In this document: positions 6,320 through 9,127 of the stretch, one piece after another
How the letters are laid out: every line of letters starts with the position of its first letter
How positions within the stretch are numbered: the first letter of the stretch is position 1
NCBI GenBank assembly: GCA_044433365.1
Contig: JAWXTR010000104.1
Location: 1-9,127, forward strand
DNA from: CAMQVM01 sp044433365
GTDB lineage: Bacteria > Bacteroidota > Bacteroidia > Bacteroidales > Rikenellaceae
Direction of reading: 5' to 3'
DNA: 9,127 nt
The notes under the pieces: generated by a model
Databases searched by the model: none
Told to the model about the DNA's origin: nothing
What the model saw: only the letters and a program-made list of their open reading frames with translations
Program-made: the position numbers and the translations under genes

Positions 6320-6357
6320 AAATCTCTCAAAATCCAGAGTTTAGAACTCCCCTAAAT
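6320..6357 (+). repeat. Partial palindromic repeat copy R4
   Basis: TCTCTCAAAATCCAGA (6323-6338) is identical to the minus strand of R1 (4582-4597), and AGAACTCCCCTAAA (6343-6356) is the reverse complement of R5 (4857-4870). It resembles the 3' two thirds of R1; the left arm is lost. With R1 and R5 it brackets the symporter gene with inverted copies. Confidence 0.6.
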
Positions 6358-6362
6358 AATAA

Positions 6363-6408
6363 TTACAACAGGGTTATTCGCAAATATACAGGAATGACCC
6401 TATTGTGA
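6363..6408. repeat. Hairpin with AGGGTTATTC / GAATGACCCT arms
   Basis: AGGGTTATTC (6370-6379) pairs with GAATGACCCT (6392-6401), and the stem can extend outward to 6363 and 6408 through a mismatch, around a 12-base loop. ATAGGGTCATTC, the minus strand of 6392-6403, also occurs exactly at 967-978, at the outer edge of the long inverted repeat next to the ATPase remnant. This suggests a shared repeat end. Confidence 0.6.
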
Positions 6409-6412
6409 TGGT

Positions 6413-6540
6413 GCGAGGAGGGCGACTCAAAAGTAAATAAATTTACTTAAAATTAAACAATCCAGACCATTACCCCCACTCACAACGCATGTGAACAGGG
6501 GTGATGGTCTGGATTGTTGATTGTGGGTCACCCACCTCGA
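6413..6540. repeat. Nested palindromic element between convergent genes
   Basis: The core arms are AACAATCCAGACCAT at 6456-6470 and ATGGTCTGGATTGTT at 6504-6518, extending inward through ACCCC and TCACA/TGTGA to a 5-base loop (6485-6489). Outside the core, CGAGGAGGGCGACTCA (6413-6428) pairs with about 6524-6539 at 13 of 16 positions. The left side carries an extra segment centred on its own perfect palindrome, AAGTAAAT/ATTTACTT (6431-6448). GTGGGTCACCCAC (6523-6535) is a further small palindrome. Confidence 0.75.
6456..6518 (-). terminator. Possible GH2 terminator hairpin
   Basis: Read on the minus strand, the 15-base-pair outer stem is followed by a T-rich stretch (TTTAATTTTAAG), 64 bases beyond the GH2 stop codon at 6582. 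The plus-strand side lacks a T-run. The stem is clear; termination is an inference. Confidence 0.45.
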
Positions 6541-6581
6541 TTAATGTCTTACTTGTAGTTTGTATTTTTTGTTTTAAACAG

Positions 6582-9113
6582 CTATTCAACTTTAACAGCA
6601 ATGGTTTGAGGAGTTAAGCTCTCAGATTTTACAGTGATTGTAACATCACCCTTAGTGTCAAGTTTTGATTGAACAATTGCAAGTGCACGTCCTAAGTGAC
6701 TTACAACACTACTTGCTTGAAAATCTTGGGTGCTCTTATTCCAACCATTATCAACACCAAGCAGTGTAATATTGCCATTAATCTCAAATTCAAATTTTTG
6801 CTCTACATTTTTTATCTCAACTCCATCTTTATCAACAAGTTGTACGATAATATGCGCCACATCATAACCATCAGATGCAAGAGCTGTTTTGTCAATATCA
6901 ACTTTGATAGCAGCAGGCTCGCCAGCACTTTTTAGCTCAGCAGTAACCTCTTTACCCGAAGCATCTTTGCCTTTAGCAACTAAAACGCCTGTTGTGTAAG
7001 GCACGCCCCATCTCATTATATTATCGTCACACTCCGAAAGTTTTTGGCTTCCAAGAGATTTGCCATTCAGAAGAAGCTCCACCTCTTTAAGATTGCCGAC
7101 AACCTCTACAATCACCTGCTCATCATTGTTGTAGTTCCAAATTTCTTGTGCTGAAATATTATTCCAAGCCACCTCTTTACCATTTTTAGATATAACTTTG
7201 CCATTTTTCACAACAAAAGGCGAACCCTCAGCTTTACGAGTTTGGATAGCTACAAATGGTTCATCATCCCAGATAGCTCTAAAGTGGTTCCAACCAGCTT
7301 TTTTAAATCCACCAAGGTCGAGCATATCGCCATCCCAAGCTTTTTGAGGCCATAAAAGGTTTGTCTCACCGATATAGTCGATACCAGTCCACATATACAT
7401 ACTAAACACCATAGGATTGTCGGTAATAGATTTCCATTCGCTAAGCAGACCAGTATTTTCGTTGCCTGTAAACATCATATCAGGGAAATGCTTCTTACAC
7501 CAATCATATTGAGCAATTTGATAGCTAAAGCCAACAACATCAAGAGCAGCAGCATAACCTGTAACACAACTTGCAACAGGAATAATAAGATTTGCAGTTA
7601 CAGGACGAGTTGTATCCATATCTTTTACCCATTTTGATAGTTTCTGAGCAGTCTCGGCAAGTACATACTCACGCTCAGGAAGGGCATCATAACGAGCTTT
7701 CATCTGCTCAGGAGTAAGGTGAGGGATTCGGTTCCAATATCCACCTTTTACCTCTGGATCCCAAAGACCACTGACATGCTTGTAGTGAGGGTAGGTCCAC
7801 TCAATTTCATTACCTATACTATACATAAATACTGAAGGGTGGTTACGGTCTCTTTTAATAACACGTTTTAGATCGCTTTCGCCCCACTCTTGAAAATGTT
7901 CGGTATAACCACGAGTGTGATACAAAACCTCTCTTTCGTTCATATTAAAGCGTTTATCTTTAGGGTTATCCATCTCATCGAAAATTTCGTTTTGAACCAA
8001 GAAACCCATCTCATCACATAAATCTAAAAAGCTCTCAGAAAATGGATTGTGCGATGTTCTAATTGCATTTACACCACCTTTTTTTAGCTCTTCAAGTCGT
8101 CTACGCCACACTCCATCAGGCACAGCAGCCCCAACAAGTCCGCCATCGTGGTGAATACAAACACCTTTTGCATAGGTCGATTTACCATTTAAGAAAAAGC
8201 CTTTATCTTTGTCGAAAACTAGCCAGCGAATACCAAATGGAGTCTCTTTTTGATCTAAAAGCTTACCTCCAACTTTGATAGATGTAATTGCTTTATACAT
8301 ATTTGGATTTTCTGTATCCCAAAGTTTTGGATTCTCTACTTCAATAACTTGAGAGGTTGTAATCTTAGAGTGTTTAGCGATTTTTAGACTCTTTTCGCCT
8401 TTTGTAACAATATTTCCAGCACCATCTACAATTTCACTACTAACTACCATCTCTTTATCCTCTGCAAAGTCGTTTACAATATCAACATCAATATTAACAG
8501 TAGCCGAACTTGCAGTGATAGTAGGAGTTGTAATAAATGTTCCCCAGATTGGAATATGTAGTTTTTCAAAAGAGTATAATTTTACGTTACGGTAGATACC
8601 ACTACCTGTATACCAACGACTATCAGCATAGCGAGAGTGGTCTACATATACTGTAAGCACGTTAGTTTCGCCTGCACCTTTAAGTATATCGGTCAAATCG
8701 AAGCTAATTGGTGAGTAACCGTAAGGATTTTCGCCAAGATAAACTCCATTTAACCAAAATTTTGCATTGTTGTAGACTCCGTCAAACAGAACGTGTGTGG
8801 ATTTAGATGCTTTGTCGCTATCTACTGTAAAATGTTTTTGGTACACTCCGACACCACCTGGAAGGTAACCTGTACACCCTTCCAAATCTTCGCTAAAAGA
8901 TGATTCAACACTCCAATCGTGAGGAAGTCTTACATCACGCCAATTGCTATCATTGAGCGGTAGGTTTTTAAGTGTGGTTGTGTCGTCGAGAAGAGTAAAT
9001 TTCCAATCGAAATTGAAATCACTCTCTCTGTTAATTTTCTGCTCACCACCACATGAGGCAAGAAGCAGAAGTAAGCTACAAAGTGAGCTGTAAAGTAGAG
9101 ATTTTAAATTCAT
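6582..9113 (-). CDS. Lipoprotein glycoside hydrolase family 2, beta-galactosidase-like
   Basis: This 843-residue predicted exo-glycosidase probably removes terminal beta-linked sugars, most often galactose in this family, outside the cytoplasm. It has a lipoprotein signal peptide with lipobox LAS-C (C21) followed by GGE. Domains in order are: jelly-roll sugar-binding domain about 30-185 (LPHDW 63-67, GVGVYQKHF 87-95, GSGIYRNV 170-177), Ig-like domain about 190-297, TIM barrel about 300-620, a DUF4982-like domain about 640-725, and a C-terminal Ig/invasin-like domain about 733-843. RTSHNP lies at 352-357. The acid/base is E436 in SIGNE, and the nucleophile is probably E552 in FTGNENTG, with a substrate-side tryptophan in YMWTG (W575). 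Length is normal for the Bacteroidetes form. The promoter lies outside the window. No SusC/SusD or other glycanase genes are in view, so its target glycan cannot be inferred; beta-glucuronidase or beta-mannosidase activity is less likely but not excluded. Confidence 0.9.
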   Translation of the reverse strand: MNLKSLLYSSLCSLLLLLASCGGEQKINRESDFNFDWKFTLLDDTTTLKNLPLNDSNWRDVRLPHDWSVESSFSEDLEGCTGYLPGGVGVYQKHFTVDSDKASKSTHVLFDGVYNNAKFWLNGVYLGENPYGYSPISFDLTDILKGAGETNVLTVYVDHSRYADSRWYTGSGIYRNVKLYSFEKLHIPIWGTFITTPTITASSATVNIDVDIVNDFAEDKEMVVSSEIVDGAGNIVTKGEKSLKIAKHSKITTSQVIEVENPKLWDTENPNMYKAITSIKVGGKLLDQKETPFGIRWLVFDKDKGFFLNGKSTYAKGVCIHHDGGLVGAAVPDGVWRRRLEELKKGGVNAIRTSHNPFSESFLDLCDEMGFLVQNEIFDEMDNPKDKRFNMNEREVLYHTRGYTEHFQEWGESDLKRVIKRDRNHPSVFMYSIGNEIEWTYPHYKHVSGLWDPEVKGGYWNRIPHLTPEQMKARYDALPEREYVLAETAQKLSKWVKDMDTTRPVTANLIIPVASCVTGYAAALDVVGFSYQIAQYDWCKKHFPDMMFTGNENTGLLSEWKSITDNPMVFSMYMWTGIDYIGETNLLWPQKAWDGDMLDLGGFKKAGWNHFRAIWDDEPFVAIQTRKAEGSPFVVKNGKVISKNGKEVAWNNISAQEIWNYNNDEQVIVEVVGNLKEVELLLNGKSLGSQKLSECDDNIMRWGVPYTTGVLVAKGKDASGKEVTAELKSAGEPAAIKVDIDKTALASDGYDVAHIIVQLVDKDGVEIKNVEQKFEFEINGNITLLGVDNGWNKSTQDFQASSVVSHLGRALAIVQSKLDTKGDVTITVKSESLTPQTIAVKVE

Positions 9114-9127
9114 TGTTTTTTATTTTA

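Larger units (their letters stand above)
6182..6581. other. Palindrome-rich spacer between convergent symporter and GH2 genes
   Basis: No gene is visible in these 400 bases. The spacer is a succession of inverted repeats: 6192-6237, 6246-6295, 6363-6408, 6431-6448, 6456-6518 and 6523-6535. The outer ones at 6413-6428 and around 6525-6540 also pair with each other. These are listed separately where strong. Confidence 0.7.

Noticed and set aside
6582..9113. Polysaccharide utilization locus membership for the GH2 enzyme
   Set aside because: No SusC, SusD, hybrid sensor or other glycanase gene is visible on its left, and the right side is outside the window.
1..9127. CRISPR array or intact insertion sequence
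   Set aside because: There are no regularly spaced direct repeats with unique spacers and no transposase reading frame. The repeats seen are palindromic and irregularly spaced.

Overview
The window looks like a chromosomal segment from a Bacteroidales-type bacterium, with AT-rich intergenic DNA and moderate-GC genes. The evidence is: exported proteins with Bacteroidetes-style signal peptides; a lipoprotein glycoside hydrolase family 2 enzyme of the kind common in gut Bacteroidetes; starts without Shine-Dalgarno sequences; and TAnnTTTG promoter boxes, the Bacteroidetes sigma-factor -7 consensus. The genus cannot be read from the window.

Layout. At 1-229 there is a promoter and leader with a palindrome and a 15-base tandem repeat. 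At 230-970 lies the front half of an archaeal-type AAA ATPase, broken near residue 198; the rest of the frame (about 825-970) is unrelated sequence that reads more like protein on the opposite strand. An 81-base-arm inverted repeat (972-1137) separates it from a minus-strand pair of secreted M14 carboxypeptidase-like proteins (4533 to 2911, then 2888 to 1158). A 490-base divergent intergenic region follows, then a plus-strand sodium/dicarboxylate-type symporter (5024-6181), a 400-base palindrome-rich spacer, and a minus-strand GH2 beta-galactosidase-like lipoprotein (9113 to 6582).

How the genes may work together. The two M14 genes are 22 bases apart and are very likely one transcript. The downstream one (2888-1158) keeps all zinc-site residues. 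The upstream one appears to have lost all three zinc ligands but keeps the catalytic glutamate region, so it looks like a pseudoenzyme partner. The divergently transcribed symporter could import amino acids or small acids released by peptide trimming; this is inference from proximity. Its cation and substrate motifs are unusual for the family. The GH2 enzyme is convergent with it and probably independent; no SusC/SusD genes are in view.

The most notable non-coding signal is a family of imperfect palindromic repeats clustered around the symporter. Two copies sit in the predicted 5' leaders of the divergent M14 and symporter transcripts, in the same sense as each gene. No CRISPR array, tRNA, rRNA or intact insertion sequence was seen, and I see no clear evidence of a new multi-gene system.
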